From: JBGSUZ01 sp964404895
GTDB lineage: Bacteria; Bacillota; Clostridia; Peptostreptococcales; Acidaminobacteraceae
Direction: 5' to 3'
Length of the DNA stretch: 64,000 nucleotides
Assembly (NCBI GenBank): GCA_964404895.1
Contig: CAYOLV010000001.1
Coordinates: forward strand, 248,001-312,000
A model generated the notes under the pieces. It was not told the DNA's origin. It did not search any database and saw only the letters and a program-made list of their open reading frames with translations. The translations under genes and the position numbers were made by a program. The number at the start of each line of letters is the position of its first letter. Position 1 is the first letter of the stretch. This document shows, in pieces, positions 52,196 through 60,777 of this stretch.

Positions 52196-54280
52196 ATGAA
52201 AAATGGAATACTGAAGAAACTCCTAGCGGGAACACTGATTGCTTCTATGACTTTAAGCAGTGTGGCCTTTGCAGCAGATACTGGAGTTAAAAGTTTAAAT
52301 GTCACATATGGTGGCATGGGCATGACCTTGAATAACAAAGAAGTTGCCTTAAAAGATACCAGCAATAATAAGATTGAGATCATTACTTATAACAAGGTAA
52401 ATTACTTGCCTATTCAACCCATTGCAAAAGCTCTAGGTTGGACGATGACTTACGATGCAAAAACGAAAGCAGTAACTTTAAAGGGTACAACTGCTCAAGC
52501 AGCCACTACAGTTGCGTCGAGCACTACAACGACGACAATTGGAACGCCTCCTACTGGTGGAACCCCGCCATCTACTGGCGGCACCTCGCCATCAACTGGC
52601 GGCACTTCGCCAGCTACGGGAGAAATGCCGACGGGAACGCCTCCGACAGGTGAACCACCTACTGGCGGCACCTCGCCATCTACGGGCACACCTCCGACAG
52701 GCACTCCGCCGACAGGAACACCTCCAACAAATAATGGGGCAACAGATACAAAAACCACAGCAGTGACAACTGCTGCAAATAGCACTACAACAGCGGCAAC
52801 CAATGCCAAAATCACAAAAACAAAAGCAACAACACTAAAAATATCTGCTATCTATGGTCAGAAATACACAGTCAACAGCAAAACGATCACTTTAGCCAAT
52901 ACCTCTACAGTTACTTTAGCGGGATTTGTTTGCAACGGTGTGGTTTATTTGCCAGTTAAAGCTGTTGAACAAGTATTCAGTTTCAAAAGCAGTGTAGATA
53001 CAAAGAATTCAGTCATCATGCTGACCGGTGGTGCTTCTCTTAAAGGGGCGGCAACAACACCAACAACTCAAAGCAGTGTTACAGGAACGGCGGTCTATAA
53101 AGTTTCTAGCAGTGTAGAGACTTTAACGGATAAGACTTATGTGGCTACAAAAGCCAATCAATCTGCTGTCATTGTTTCAAAAGGCGGTTCGGCGACTTTG
53201 AGCAACGTGACTGTTACAAAAAGTGGAGACAGCACAGCGGTTGAAACCAGTAACTTTACAGGACTCAATGCAGGTGTTTTAATTGAAAATGGGGGACAGC
53301 TCTCCATAAATGATGGCGTTATTACAACCGACGCAGAAGGTTCTAATGCAGTGGTTTCAACAGGCGAAGGCTCAAAAGTTACCATTGATGGCATTACGAT
53401 CAATACCAGCAAAGATTCTGCAAGGGGACTTCACGCCACATATAACGGGACCATCATTGCATCAGATGTGAATATTCATACAAAAGGTGCTCATAGTGGT
53501 GCCATCACTACAGATAGAGGTGAAGGCACTGTTACGGTCAATGGCGGGACTGTTGTAACATCAGGCGAGGGTTCACCAGGGATTTACTCAACGGGGAATA
53601 TCACGGTGAGCAATTTGACTTCAACCTCTTCAGGCTCTGAGGCTGCTGTAATTGAAGGGAAAAATTCAATCACTTTGACAGATTCCATCCTTTCAGGCGC
53701 TAAAAAATGGGGCGTCATGATTTACCAAAGCTTCTCAGGAGATGCAGGCACTGGAACTGGTACATTTACCATGACAGGGGGCTCTTTGACAGCCGCGACT
53801 GGCCCACTCTTCTATTCAACCAACACCAATGGGGTCATCCATTTAACTGGGGTTAAGTTGAGCCAGACATCTGACATTTTCATTCAAGCAGACGGCAATA
53901 ATCAATGGGGCACAAAAGGCTCTAACGGCTCTAACCTCGTGGTGACTGCTGATAGTCAAACAGTAGAGGGCAGTATTGTTGCAGATGCCATCAGTACTGT
54001 TAAAATGACCCTGAAAAATGCTTCCACTTTAACTGGGGCAATCAATGGAGACAATACCGCAAAAGTGATGGCTCTTTCTTTAGATGCGAGCAGTATTTGG
54101 AATGTGACTGGGGACTCTTACCTCACTACAATAGTAAACGAAGACATCGACTTGAGTAATATTATAGACAACGGTCACAACGTTTATTATGATTCAAGCC
54201 AATCGGCAAACAGTTGGTTAGAAGGTAAGACGATTACACTTGCAGGCGGTGGAATACTAATGCCAGTATCGGCAAAATAA
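52196..54280 (+). CDS. Secreted protein with two copper-amine-oxidase-N-like domains, Pro/Thr/Gly linker and beta-helix
   Basis: A 694-residue secreted protein. Signal peptide about 1-23 (VAFAA-D). Residues about 30-95 are a copper-amine-oxidase-N-like domain (VNYLPIQPIAKALGWTMTYD), then a Thr-rich and TPPTG/GGTSPS repeat linker (about 115-185), then a second domain of the same type (about 210-278: VVYLPVKAVEQVFSF), then about 400 residues of Thr/Ser/Gly-rich short strands typical of a right-handed beta-helix. Polysaccharide binding or adhesion is plausible; no catalytic motif was seen. AGAGGACTGAGG precedes the ATG. A GTPP-type linker also occurs in the tannase-like protein. Confidence 0.75.
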   Translation: MKNGILKKLLAGTLIASMTLSSVAFAADTGVKSLNVTYGGMGMTLNNKEVALKDTSNNKIEIITYNKVNYLPIQPIAKALGWTMTYDAKTKAVTLKGTTAQAATTVASSTTTTTIGTPPTGGTPPSTGGTSPSTGGTSPATGEMPTGTPPTGEPPTGGTSPSTGTPPTGTPPTGTPPTNNGATDTKTTAVTTAANSTTTAATNAKITKTKATTLKISAIYGQKYTVNSKTITLANTSTVTLAGFVCNGVVYLPVKAVEQVFSFKSSVDTKNSVIMLTGGASLKGAATTPTTQSSVTGTAVYKVSSSVETLTDKTYVATKANQSAVIVSKGGSATLSNVTVTKSGDSTAVETSNFTGLNAGVLIENGGQLSINDGVITTDAEGSNAVVSTGEGSKVTIDGITINTSKDSARGLHATYNGTIIASDVNIHTKGAHSGAITTDRGEGTVTVNGGTVVTSGEGSPGIYSTGNITVSNLTSTSSGSEAAVIEGKNSITLTDSILSGAKKWGVMIYQSFSGDAGTGTGTFTMTGGSLTAATGPLFYSTNTNGVIHLTGVKLSQTSDIFIQADGNNQWGTKGSNGSNLVVTADSQTVEGSIVADAISTVKMTLKNASTLTGAINGDNTAKVMALSLDASSIWNVTGDSYLTTIVNEDIDLSNIIDNGHNVYYDSSQSANSWLEGKTITLAGGGILMPVSAK
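52549..52735 (+). repeat. Low-complexity Pro/Thr/Gly coding repeat
   Basis: An in-frame array of short degenerate units (ACTGGCGGC, ACGCCTCCGACAGG and similar) encodes TPPTG, GGTSPS and related peptides about ten times. Near-identical units at DNA level suggest replication slippage. It encodes the flexible linker of the secreted beta-helix protein. Confidence 0.85.
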
Positions 54281-54344
54281 TGTCTCTAACGACAAGAAAA
54301 TGGCTAAAATGAATGCTAAATTACATCAATAGTGTACTTATTAT

Positions 54345-54383
54345 GGTTGTCGGATATTATATCTGGCGACCTGTTTTTTTTTA
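54345..54383 (+). terminator. Terminator after the secreted beta-helix gene
   Basis: GGTTGTCGGATA-TTA-TATCTGGCGACC forms a 12-bp stem with several G-U pairs and is followed by a T run. Confidence 0.75.
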
Positions 54384-54439
54384 GTATAAAATAACCCTGA
54401 ATAGGTTTGTAATGTCAAATTATTGAGGATTATCAAATC

Positions 54440-56086
54440 ATGACTAAAAATGTTTTGAACAAAAACCGCTTAATATGGATAATTTATGGAACCGTATTAC
54501 TGATTGTTTTAGCGGGGTATCTCTTGGTTCACCTTGGCCCCGAAACGCCTTATCGTTTTCCAGATCAGAATATTACAACCATCAACCAAGGATGGACTTC
54601 AGCCTATGATGGGAAGGTCTATAACTTGCCCGCGGTTTTACCCGGCCCTGCAGACCAACCTTTTGCAATATCCCAAGTCTTAGGTAAAGCTTTTCAGAAC
54701 GAACAGTTTATTTGTGTTAGAGGCTCACTTCAAAGGGTCAGATTTTTATTAGATGATCAAGTGTTTTATGACAATTTTCAAAACCAGGAAGGGCCACTCT
54801 ATGCCCCTAAATTGAGTATTTGGAATATGGCAAAGATTCCTGAAAATTCAGCGGGGAAGAAATTGACCATTGAATATTCAACCGATGTAAAATCTCTGGC
54901 AGGTCATTTTGCATGGGTCTATTACGGTTCTGACAGTGCCATTATCAATTATTTAAACCGGGCTTACGGTGGAACACTGCCCTTAGTAGGCGGTATTTTT
55001 GTTCTAGGACTCGTTTTATTTTTACTCCCCGCCATGTTTAAAAACTATAGGCAAATTGAGTTAATTTTCTTGGGACTTTTTGCCATGACCATTTCAATGT
55101 GGTTCTTTTCAGAATCTTTGTTGCTACAGTTCTTTACGGGCAATACTTGGATTCTTGGAGGTTCTGGCTGCATTCTCCAGAGTATAGCGCCAATTCCTCT
55201 CATTCTCTATGTGAAAATAGCCATCGCACAAAAAACCAGAAAGGTCTTTACGTGGATGGCTTCCGCATTTGCTGTAAATACCCTATTGATTATCTGTCTT
55301 CAACTTTTCGGCGTGATGGAATTGTTTGAGAGTTTGGTCATTAGCCATACAGTCTTTGGTATTATTACAATATTAACTATTTTTTGTTTTGCCTATGAGA
55401 TTTTCAAACATCAGAATAAGAAAGCTTCTAGGTTCATTAAAGCTTTACTGCCTTTTATGTTCTTTGTATGCCTTGAAATCTTTGGCTTCTATACTCAGAA
55501 TTTTCATAAGAGCACCCATTTTACAAAAATAGGACTTCTGTTCTTTATAGTGGTGCAGTCCCTGGACTCTTTGAAACAAATGATGGTTCTCATTAAAAAG
55601 AGTTATCAGGCGGAGTTGTATGAGAAGCTAGCTTATGAAGACAGACTGACAGGAAGCGGCAACCGTATGGCTTTTGATCAGGCGATAGAAAACAAATTCA
55701 ATCATCAAAAGCCCGACGAGATTTGGAGACTGGTCATTTTCGATTTCAATAAACTGAAGACCATCAATGACCAATTTGGACATACCTCCGGAGATGAAGC
55801 CCTGATTGTGGGATATAACAGTATTCGAGAGGCTTTTAAAGGCGAGAGCTGTTACCGAATTGGAGGCGATGAGTTCGCTTGTATTTGCAGTATTCACGAT
55901 GAAATCACCTATAGAGAACGGATAAAAACTTTGAAGGCTTTGTTAGAAAAGAACAGTGAAGGTTTGCCTTTTTCATTAGGGGTTTCAGCAGGCAGTGCAG
56001 TGGTGGACTATAGCATTGATTTAGCTTTCCGAGACTTGATTCATAGGGCAGATTTAAAAATGTATGAAAATAAGGTCATTTCATAA
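54440..56086 (+). CDS. 7TM-type membrane diguanylate cyclase (GGDEF)
   Basis: A 548-residue protein. Membrane helix at about 12-30, a long extracytoplasmic region (about 32-175) of the 7TMR-DISM carbohydrate-binding kind, then about six to seven helices (about 178-385), then a GGDEF domain (about 395-545) with DRLTGSGNRMAFD, DFNKLKTINDQFGH and an intact RIGGDEF near 472. No RxxD inhibitory site is present at the usual place. TTGAGGATTATC precedes the ATG. It follows the secreted beta-helix gene, separated by a terminator, and may sense the same ligand. Confidence 0.9.
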   Translation: MTKNVLNKNRLIWIIYGTVLLIVLAGYLLVHLGPETPYRFPDQNITTINQGWTSAYDGKVYNLPAVLPGPADQPFAISQVLGKAFQNEQFICVRGSLQRVRFLLDDQVFYDNFQNQEGPLYAPKLSIWNMAKIPENSAGKKLTIEYSTDVKSLAGHFAWVYYGSDSAIINYLNRAYGGTLPLVGGIFVLGLVLFLLPAMFKNYRQIELIFLGLFAMTISMWFFSESLLLQFFTGNTWILGGSGCILQSIAPIPLILYVKIAIAQKTRKVFTWMASAFAVNTLLIICLQLFGVMELFESLVISHTVFGIITILTIFCFAYEIFKHQNKKASRFIKALLPFMFFVCLEIFGFYTQNFHKSTHFTKIGLLFFIVVQSLDSLKQMMVLIKKSYQAELYEKLAYEDRLTGSGNRMAFDQAIENKFNHQKPDEIWRLVIFDFNKLKTINDQFGHTSGDEALIVGYNSIREAFKGESCYRIGGDEFACICSIHDEITYRERIKTLKALLEKNSEGLPFSLGVSAGSAVVDYSIDLAFRDLIHRADLKMYENKVIS

Positions 56087-56105
56087 AATAGCATAGACAA
56101 AAGAT

Positions 56106-56173
56106 AACGGCTTTATAGCAGACTGGCTCCGAAATAATGAGGGAGAATCAGTATGTTATAAAGCCGTTTTTTT
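56106..56173 (+). terminator. Long structured terminator between GGDEF gene and rsmH
   Basis: AACGGCTTTATA / TATAAAGCCGTT perfect outer stem with an inner ACTGGCTCC / GGGAGAATCAGT stem, followed by a T run. It lies between convergent genes. Confidence 0.85.
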
Positions 56174-56184
56174 AAGCAATCAGT

Positions 56185-57234
56185 TTAAGCCTTAATCGCC
56201 CAACGCATTTTAGTAGAACGGGCACGGGTATTGATAGCGCATTCTTCTGCTGATGGGCGTATTGGCCCATCGGACACTTCACTATAAACACCTTCGCGTT
56301 GGTAATACTGGAAGGACTTTTTAACCAGTCGATCTTCCCCAGAGTGGAAGGCGAGAATAATGACTCTGCCACCTGGAGCAAGGACTTTAGGCAACTTTTC
56401 TAAAAATTCATAGAGGACTTCAAACTCTTGATTTACATCGATTCGAAGGGCTTGGAAACAGCGCTGACAAGTCTTCTTGATTTCATTGTCACGCTCTTTA
56501 GCGGGAACCTTTTGTAAAGTATCCTTGATAATATCTCTCAAATGAGAGGTCATTGTCAGGGGCTTTCCTTTTTTGAGATGGGCAACAACCGCTTTAGCAA
56601 TGGCTTCTGCGTGAGGCTCGTCTGAGTTTTCTATGAGCATGCCTTCCAGTTCTTCTTGAGAAATGTCTTTGAGACGTTCGGCAGCAGATATCCCTTTTTC
56701 GGGGTTCAATCTAAGGTCGAGGGGACCTTCTCTTTTATACGAGAAACCTCTTTCAGGATTGTCAATTTGCATGGATGAAACCCCTAAATCTGCCAAAATG
56801 AAATCGAAGAGGCCAGAGGTTTCTACAATTTTATCAATTTCAGCAAAGTTCATATTTTTGATGGTTAAAATTTCAGGTCCAAAGCCTAACTGAGCTAAAC
56901 GTTCTTGTGTTCGGACAGACTCAATAGGATCTTCATCGGTTGCATAAATATGCCCTTGGTTTTCTAAACACTTTAGCATTTCATGGGTGTGGCCTCCATA
57001 GCCTAAAGTGGCGTCAAAGCCTGTTTGACCCGGTTTGATTTGTAGAAATTCTAATATTTCTTTAACCCCTATGGAAATGTGCATACCTGCTGGCGTGCTC
57101 CCACGTTGAATGGCTTTTTCAACGGCGTCTGCATATTTATCCGGTTGGTGCTCTTTATATTTTTCCTTAAAGGATTTAGGGTGGGTGCCCTTGTACCTAA
57201 TGCGTCTCTCGTGTTTTTGTTCAGGTTGATTCAT
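56185..57234 (-). CDS. rsmH: 16S rRNA (cytosine-1402-N4)-methyltransferase RsmH, extended form
   Basis: A 349-residue SAM-dependent methyltransferase acting on C1402 of 16S rRNA. FDATLGYGGHTHEML near 75 is the SAM site, LADLGVSSMQIDNPERGFS near 150 the RsmH signature and AFHSGEDRLVK near 300 the late motif. The first 50 residues (basic, RRIRYKGTHPKSFKEKYKE) are an extension not found in standard RsmH (about 310). It stands alone, not next to mraZ, ftsL or pbp. GTGAGGCG precedes the ATG. It may be a second copy. Confidence 0.9.
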   Translation of the reverse strand: MNQPEQKHERRIRYKGTHPKSFKEKYKEHQPDKYADAVEKAIQRGSTPAGMHISIGVKEILEFLQIKPGQTGFDATLGYGGHTHEMLKCLENQGHIYATDEDPIESVRTQERLAQLGFGPEILTIKNMNFAEIDKIVETSGLFDFILADLGVSSMQIDNPERGFSYKREGPLDLRLNPEKGISAAERLKDISQEELEGMLIENSDEPHAEAIAKAVVAHLKKGKPLTMTSHLRDIIKDTLQKVPAKERDNEIKKTCQRCFQALRIDVNQEFEVLYEFLEKLPKVLAPGGRVIILAFHSGEDRLVKKSFQYYQREGVYSEVSDGPIRPSAEECAINTRARSTKMRWAIKA

Positions 57235-57323
57235 ATGTAACGCCTCACCTTCCTTAGCATTTTAAATGCGTGTATAGGAAATATGATAACAAATGAAAGG
57301 CGTAAAGGCAAATGATAGGAAGC

Positions 57324-59138
57324 TTACTCAAGGATGAAGTGACTGAGGCGTGATTCGACTTGACCCACGTGGTAAAGGATAGACTCTGCCCGTATTCTAA
57401 TCTCTTTAGAAGACTCAGCTGTGTCGTAAATACGTTCGGCTATAGAGGTGGTGGACAGGCTGGATTGATAAGTAATCTCAGCTATTTCGGAAACGCTGAC
57501 CACGGCTTGGTTAATGGATTCATAGAGGTTGTTGGCAGTTTCAGCCATAGAAAGAGACATATTCTCATAATAAACAGCGTCGGAAGCATACCTTGTACCT
57601 GTCTGGAGTAGAACTTCATAGTCTTTCATGACTTGATCGTCAAAGAAGTGAAGCATGTTTCCCGTAGACTGAGTTAAATGGTTGACGGCGTGTTTAATAG
57701 CGCCAAGTTCTTTTCTAATGCTTACCACCATTTGTTTAGACTGGTCTGCCAGCAGGCGTATTTCCGAAGCGACTACAGAGAAGCCTCTGCCTGCGTCTCC
57801 TGCTTGAGCGGCTTCAATGGCGGCGTTGATGGCCAGTAAGTTGGTCTTCGAAGCAATATCCATAATGGCGTCTGCTAAAACTTCAATTTCTGAAACCCGC
57901 TTGGCGTCAGAGATAGCGGACTGAACTTCGGTTTTGGTCACATTGTAGAGCGTGGAGGCAGATTGCTTGGCTTCTTCCGCTTGAATACTCACTGCGGCTG
58001 CTTTATTTTTAATTTCTGTGGAGACTCTGGAGCCAGCCGTAGCGTGATTTTTAAGAACATCAACGGAATGTTCAATTTCCATCAATTTACCCTTAACAGT
58101 GGTGGTTGCCGCTGCATTTTGTTGAATGCCTGCAGCCAGTTGCTGAGTGGTCGCTGAGATTTCGTCCACTTGATAAGTCATGTTGATAATTTCCTGTGTA
58201 GAGGTGTCGGCTTCTGTTCTCATTTTTGTGGTTTCATGAATGACAGCCATGAGCAGAGTTCGAATATTGGAGAGGAACCCGTTGACCGCCTTGGCCATTT
58301 TTCCAATTTCGTCATTGGTTTCAATGGCTATAGGTCTTGCCAAATTTCCTCCGCTGTGGGATAGGGCATTGAGCTCAGTTTCCAAAGATTTTACAGGTTT
58401 AGCAATACCTCTGGTAATGAGCAGCCCTAACATTATGGCTGAGAGAAACGCCAGAAGAATGGTGGTCAAGGTAATGGCTGTTGAAAGTTTGGTGGCCTTG
58501 GCAGCATTGATCTGACTGAGGGCAGCCCCTTTAATATTTATGTCAGACAGTTCACCAATCAATTTATGAGATTTTACATAGGGGGTATTCATTTTGGTCT
58601 TCACATGATTTTTCAGTGCCATCCAATGACTGTCTGTAGGGTCAGCGTCGTAGGCTTTTGCCAATTCTAGAAAGACAGGCACTGTTTCTGACCAATAGAC
58701 CCACTCTGGCGCAAGTTTTTTGAGTAGAAGGGCTTCCTCAGAAGTATGGGCAAGACCTTCGTAAGTTTTCCATGCGATGTCTGCTTTTTGAAAAGCTTCC
58801 TCTATGCTGACGTAATAATCTTTTTTGACTTTGTTAGGAAGATGCTGCAGGGTAATGGAGTTGACAGAGGACGCAATAGTGGTTTGAGATTCAGCCAGAG
58901 TGAGGAGAGAGGCAACGCTAGGAAGTCTTTGAAGAGCCACTTCATCCAGTTGGCCACTTAGATTTTGGATGCCCATAAGCCCCACCATCCCAACGATAAA
59001 GGAAAGAATGGACATGGACATAAAGCCTGTCATTAGTTTTGCAGAAAGATTTTGAGGGAGTTTCAACCCTTGAAGCCGTGGCAGTTGACGAGTAAATGGC
59101 AGTTTTTGATTTTTAAGTTTTATAAGGATTTCACTCAT
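57324..59138 (-). CDS. Methyl-accepting chemotaxis protein
   Basis: A 604-residue receptor. Start 59138 has AGGAGGG upstream. Helices at about 33-55 and 220-240 enclose a four-helix-bundle ligand domain of about 160 residues. A HAMP domain (about 240-295) and a cytoplasmic coiled coil with the signalling tip (KTNLLAINAAIEAAQAGD near 430 and GRGFSVVASEIRLLADQS) follow. The Ala/Gln-rich flanks carry candidate methylation sites. No chemotaxis operon is nearby; ligand unknown. Confidence 0.92.
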   Translation of the reverse strand: MSEILIKLKNQKLPFTRQLPRLQGLKLPQNLSAKLMTGFMSMSILSFIVGMVGLMGIQNLSGQLDEVALQRLPSVASLLTLAESQTTIASSVNSITLQHLPNKVKKDYYVSIEEAFQKADIAWKTYEGLAHTSEEALLLKKLAPEWVYWSETVPVFLELAKAYDADPTDSHWMALKNHVKTKMNTPYVKSHKLIGELSDINIKGAALSQINAAKATKLSTAITLTTILLAFLSAIMLGLLITRGIAKPVKSLETELNALSHSGGNLARPIAIETNDEIGKMAKAVNGFLSNIRTLLMAVIHETTKMRTEADTSTQEIINMTYQVDEISATTQQLAAGIQQNAAATTTVKGKLMEIEHSVDVLKNHATAGSRVSTEIKNKAAAVSIQAEEAKQSASTLYNVTKTEVQSAISDAKRVSEIEVLADAIMDIASKTNLLAINAAIEAAQAGDAGRGFSVVASEIRLLADQSKQMVVSIRKELGAIKHAVNHLTQSTGNMLHFFDDQVMKDYEVLLQTGTRYASDAVYYENMSLSMAETANNLYESINQAVVSVSEIAEITYQSSLSTTSIAERIYDTAESSKEIRIRAESILYHVGQVESRLSHFILE

Positions 59139-59351
59139 GTTAGAACCCTCCTGAGTCATTTCGCTAAGAGTAATTGAAAGTCAGCTTTCATGTTTGATTC
59201 TACAGAGGTTTTGTGAAGTCTAAGGAAGAATCAGGTTAAAAATAAGTAAACATTAAGGCTAATTTCAGCCTGCTTTCTGCTATAATGGTACAGATTAATG
59301 AATCAGAGATTAACAAAAGCATTGATTATGAATCTTAAAGGAGCCACGCCA

Positions 59352-60329
59352 ATGAAGTTTTATTTCGCCCCGCTAGAGGGCATTACAGGTTACATCTATA
59401 GAAATGCTCACCGTGCACATTTTGGAGACAGCATTGATAAGTATTTTTCGCCCTTTATTGTGGCGGATCAAACCAATACTTTAAAGAGCAAAGAACGGAA
59501 CGACCTATTGCCAGAGAACAATGAGGGCATTAACCTGATTCCTCAAATCTTAACCAACAACGGCAGGGATTTTAACAACACGGCAAAGAAGATTGAGGCC
59601 TTTGGCTACAAAGAAATCAACCTGAACCTTGGCTGTCCATCGGGAACGGTAGTCACGAAGAGAAGAGGGGCTGGCCTCCTAGCTTATAAGGATGAACTGA
59701 ATACTTTGCTGGAAGAAATTTTCGCAAATGCGGTCACAGAGATTTCTGTGAAGACCAGACTGGGGATTGAAGACCCTGAGGAATTTCATGAATTGATGAC
59801 CATTTTTAACCAGTATCCTATGAAGGAACTGATTATTCACCCTAGAGTTCAAAAGGATATGTATAAGAACAAGCCACGGCTTGAAATCTTTAGAGCAGGT
59901 TTTGAAAGCAGTAAAAGCCCTATCTGCTACAATGGAGATATTTTCTCTTTAGAGGATTACAATGCCTTCACAGAAGCATTTCCAGAAGTGGAAGCCATTA
60001 TGTTGGGGAGGGGATTGCTGACCAACCCGGGGTTAGTTGAAATGATTCAATCTGAATATCAGATAGGTACACCTCAAAAAGCCATGGATAAAAAACAACT
60101 GAGAGCCTTCCACGACCAAATCTATAAAGAATATCAAAGCATTCTCTTTGGCGAGCGGAACGTGCTCTTTAAAATGAAAGAGCTTTGGCATTATATGATT
60201 AAGGCCTTTTCCAACTCTGAGAAATACGCAAAGAAAATTAGAAAGGCAGAGCGTCTCAGAGACTATGAAGAAGCAGTGACAAAGCTGTTCAATGAGCAGG
60301 AGATTTTGGACACTTTTCATTTTCATTAA
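59352..60329 (+). CDS. dus: tRNA-dihydrouridine synthase
   Basis: A 326-residue FMN enzyme reducing uridines in tRNA D-loops. Start 59352 has AAAGGAG 8 bases upstream; the longer frame has no site. LNLGCPSGTVVTKRRGAGLL near 93 carries the active-site Cys, KTRLGIEDPEE near 134 the substrate segment and the LGRGLLTNPGL segment near 222 the FMN phosphate site. It belongs to the short, divergent Dus group rather than classical DusB. Monocistronic. Confidence 0.9.
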   Translation: MKFYFAPLEGITGYIYRNAHRAHFGDSIDKYFSPFIVADQTNTLKSKERNDLLPENNEGINLIPQILTNNGRDFNNTAKKIEAFGYKEINLNLGCPSGTVVTKRRGAGLLAYKDELNTLLEEIFANAVTEISVKTRLGIEDPEEFHELMTIFNQYPMKELIIHPRVQKDMYKNKPRLEIFRAGFESSKSPICYNGDIFSLEDYNAFTEAFPEVEAIMLGRGLLTNPGLVEMIQSEYQIGTPQKAMDKKQLRAFHDQIYKEYQSILFGERNVLFKMKELWHYMIKAFSNSEKYAKKIRKAERLRDYEEAVTKLFNEQEILDTFHFH

Positions 60330-60395
60330 AGCGCGTTAAAAAATAGGTGTTAAAAATAAGAGGATAATCCCTAAAAATATCAGGGGTCTTTTTCG

Positions 60396-60437
60396 TTGAC
60401 TTTCTATGTGAAAAGTTTGATAATGATAATTGATATC
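60396..60437 (+). promoter_or_regulatory. Promoter with overlapping Fur box before feoA
   Basis: TTGACT (60396-60401), 17 bases and GATAAT (60419-60424) form the promoter. GATAATGATAATTGATATC (60419-60437) covers the -10 and matches the classic Fur box in 15 of 19 positions. Repression by Fur with Fe(II) is the expected control. Confidence 0.82.
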
Positions 60438-60467
60438 AACAAAATTCTGAATAGAAAGGATGATTCT

Positions 60468-60680
60468 ATGTCTCTTTTTGAAGCAAAAGCGGGCAATACC
60501 CACAACATTAAGGCGATTACAGGCAATGAAAAAACTAAAAAGTTCTTAATGACACTAGGATGCAGTGAAGGAGAAGACATTACCCTCATTTCTATTTTAG
60601 CGGGCAATTACATTATTAACGTAAAGGACAGCCGATACGCCATAGATAAGAATATGGCAAAGGCCATTGAACTGATTTAG
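60468..60680 (+). CDS. feoA: FeoA family protein
   Basis: A 70-residue SH3-like protein assisting FeoB in ferrous iron uptake. Start 60468 has GAAAGGATG upstream; the longer frame starts within the promoter. KKFLMTLGCSEGEDITLISI and NYIINVKDSRYAIDKNMAKAI match FeoA. A short terminator lies between it and feoB, so feoB transcription from the feoA promoter may be partial. Confidence 0.9.
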   Translation: MSLFEAKAGNTHNIKAITGNEKTKKFLMTLGCSEGEDITLISILAGNYIINVKDSRYAIDKNMAKAIELI

Positions 60681-60694
60681 GGAAGAACACATTG

Positions 60695-60714
60695 AAGCGG
60701 GCAACCGCTTTTTT
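60695..60714 (+). terminator. Small hairpin terminator between feoA and feoB
   Basis: AAGCGG-GCAA-CCGCTT stem with a GNRA-like loop and TTTTTT. It would uncouple feoA from feoB or act as an attenuator. Confidence 0.7.
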
Positions 60715-60727
60715 ATTGATCGTTAAA

Positions 60728-60742
60728 TGAGAATGACTATTA
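60728..60742 (+). promoter_or_regulatory. Second candidate Fur box before feoB
   Basis: TGAGAAT-G-ACTATTA resembles the 7-1-7 Fur box TGATAAT-N-ATTATCA in 11 of 14 arm positions, about 40 bases before the feoB start. Weaker than the site before feoA. Confidence 0.4.
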
Positions 60743-60777
60743 AAATCAATTAAAATAATTATAACTGGAGGCTTATC

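Noticed and set aside
52495..52815. Antisense frame over the TPPTG repeat encoding a Val/Gly/Pro-rich peptide
   Set aside because: It mirrors the low-complexity repeat on the other strand; repeats without stops give such frames for free.
60362..60393. AATCCCT...AGGGGTC hairpin after dus
   Set aside because: Only four to five good pairs before a T run; not strong enough to list as a feature.
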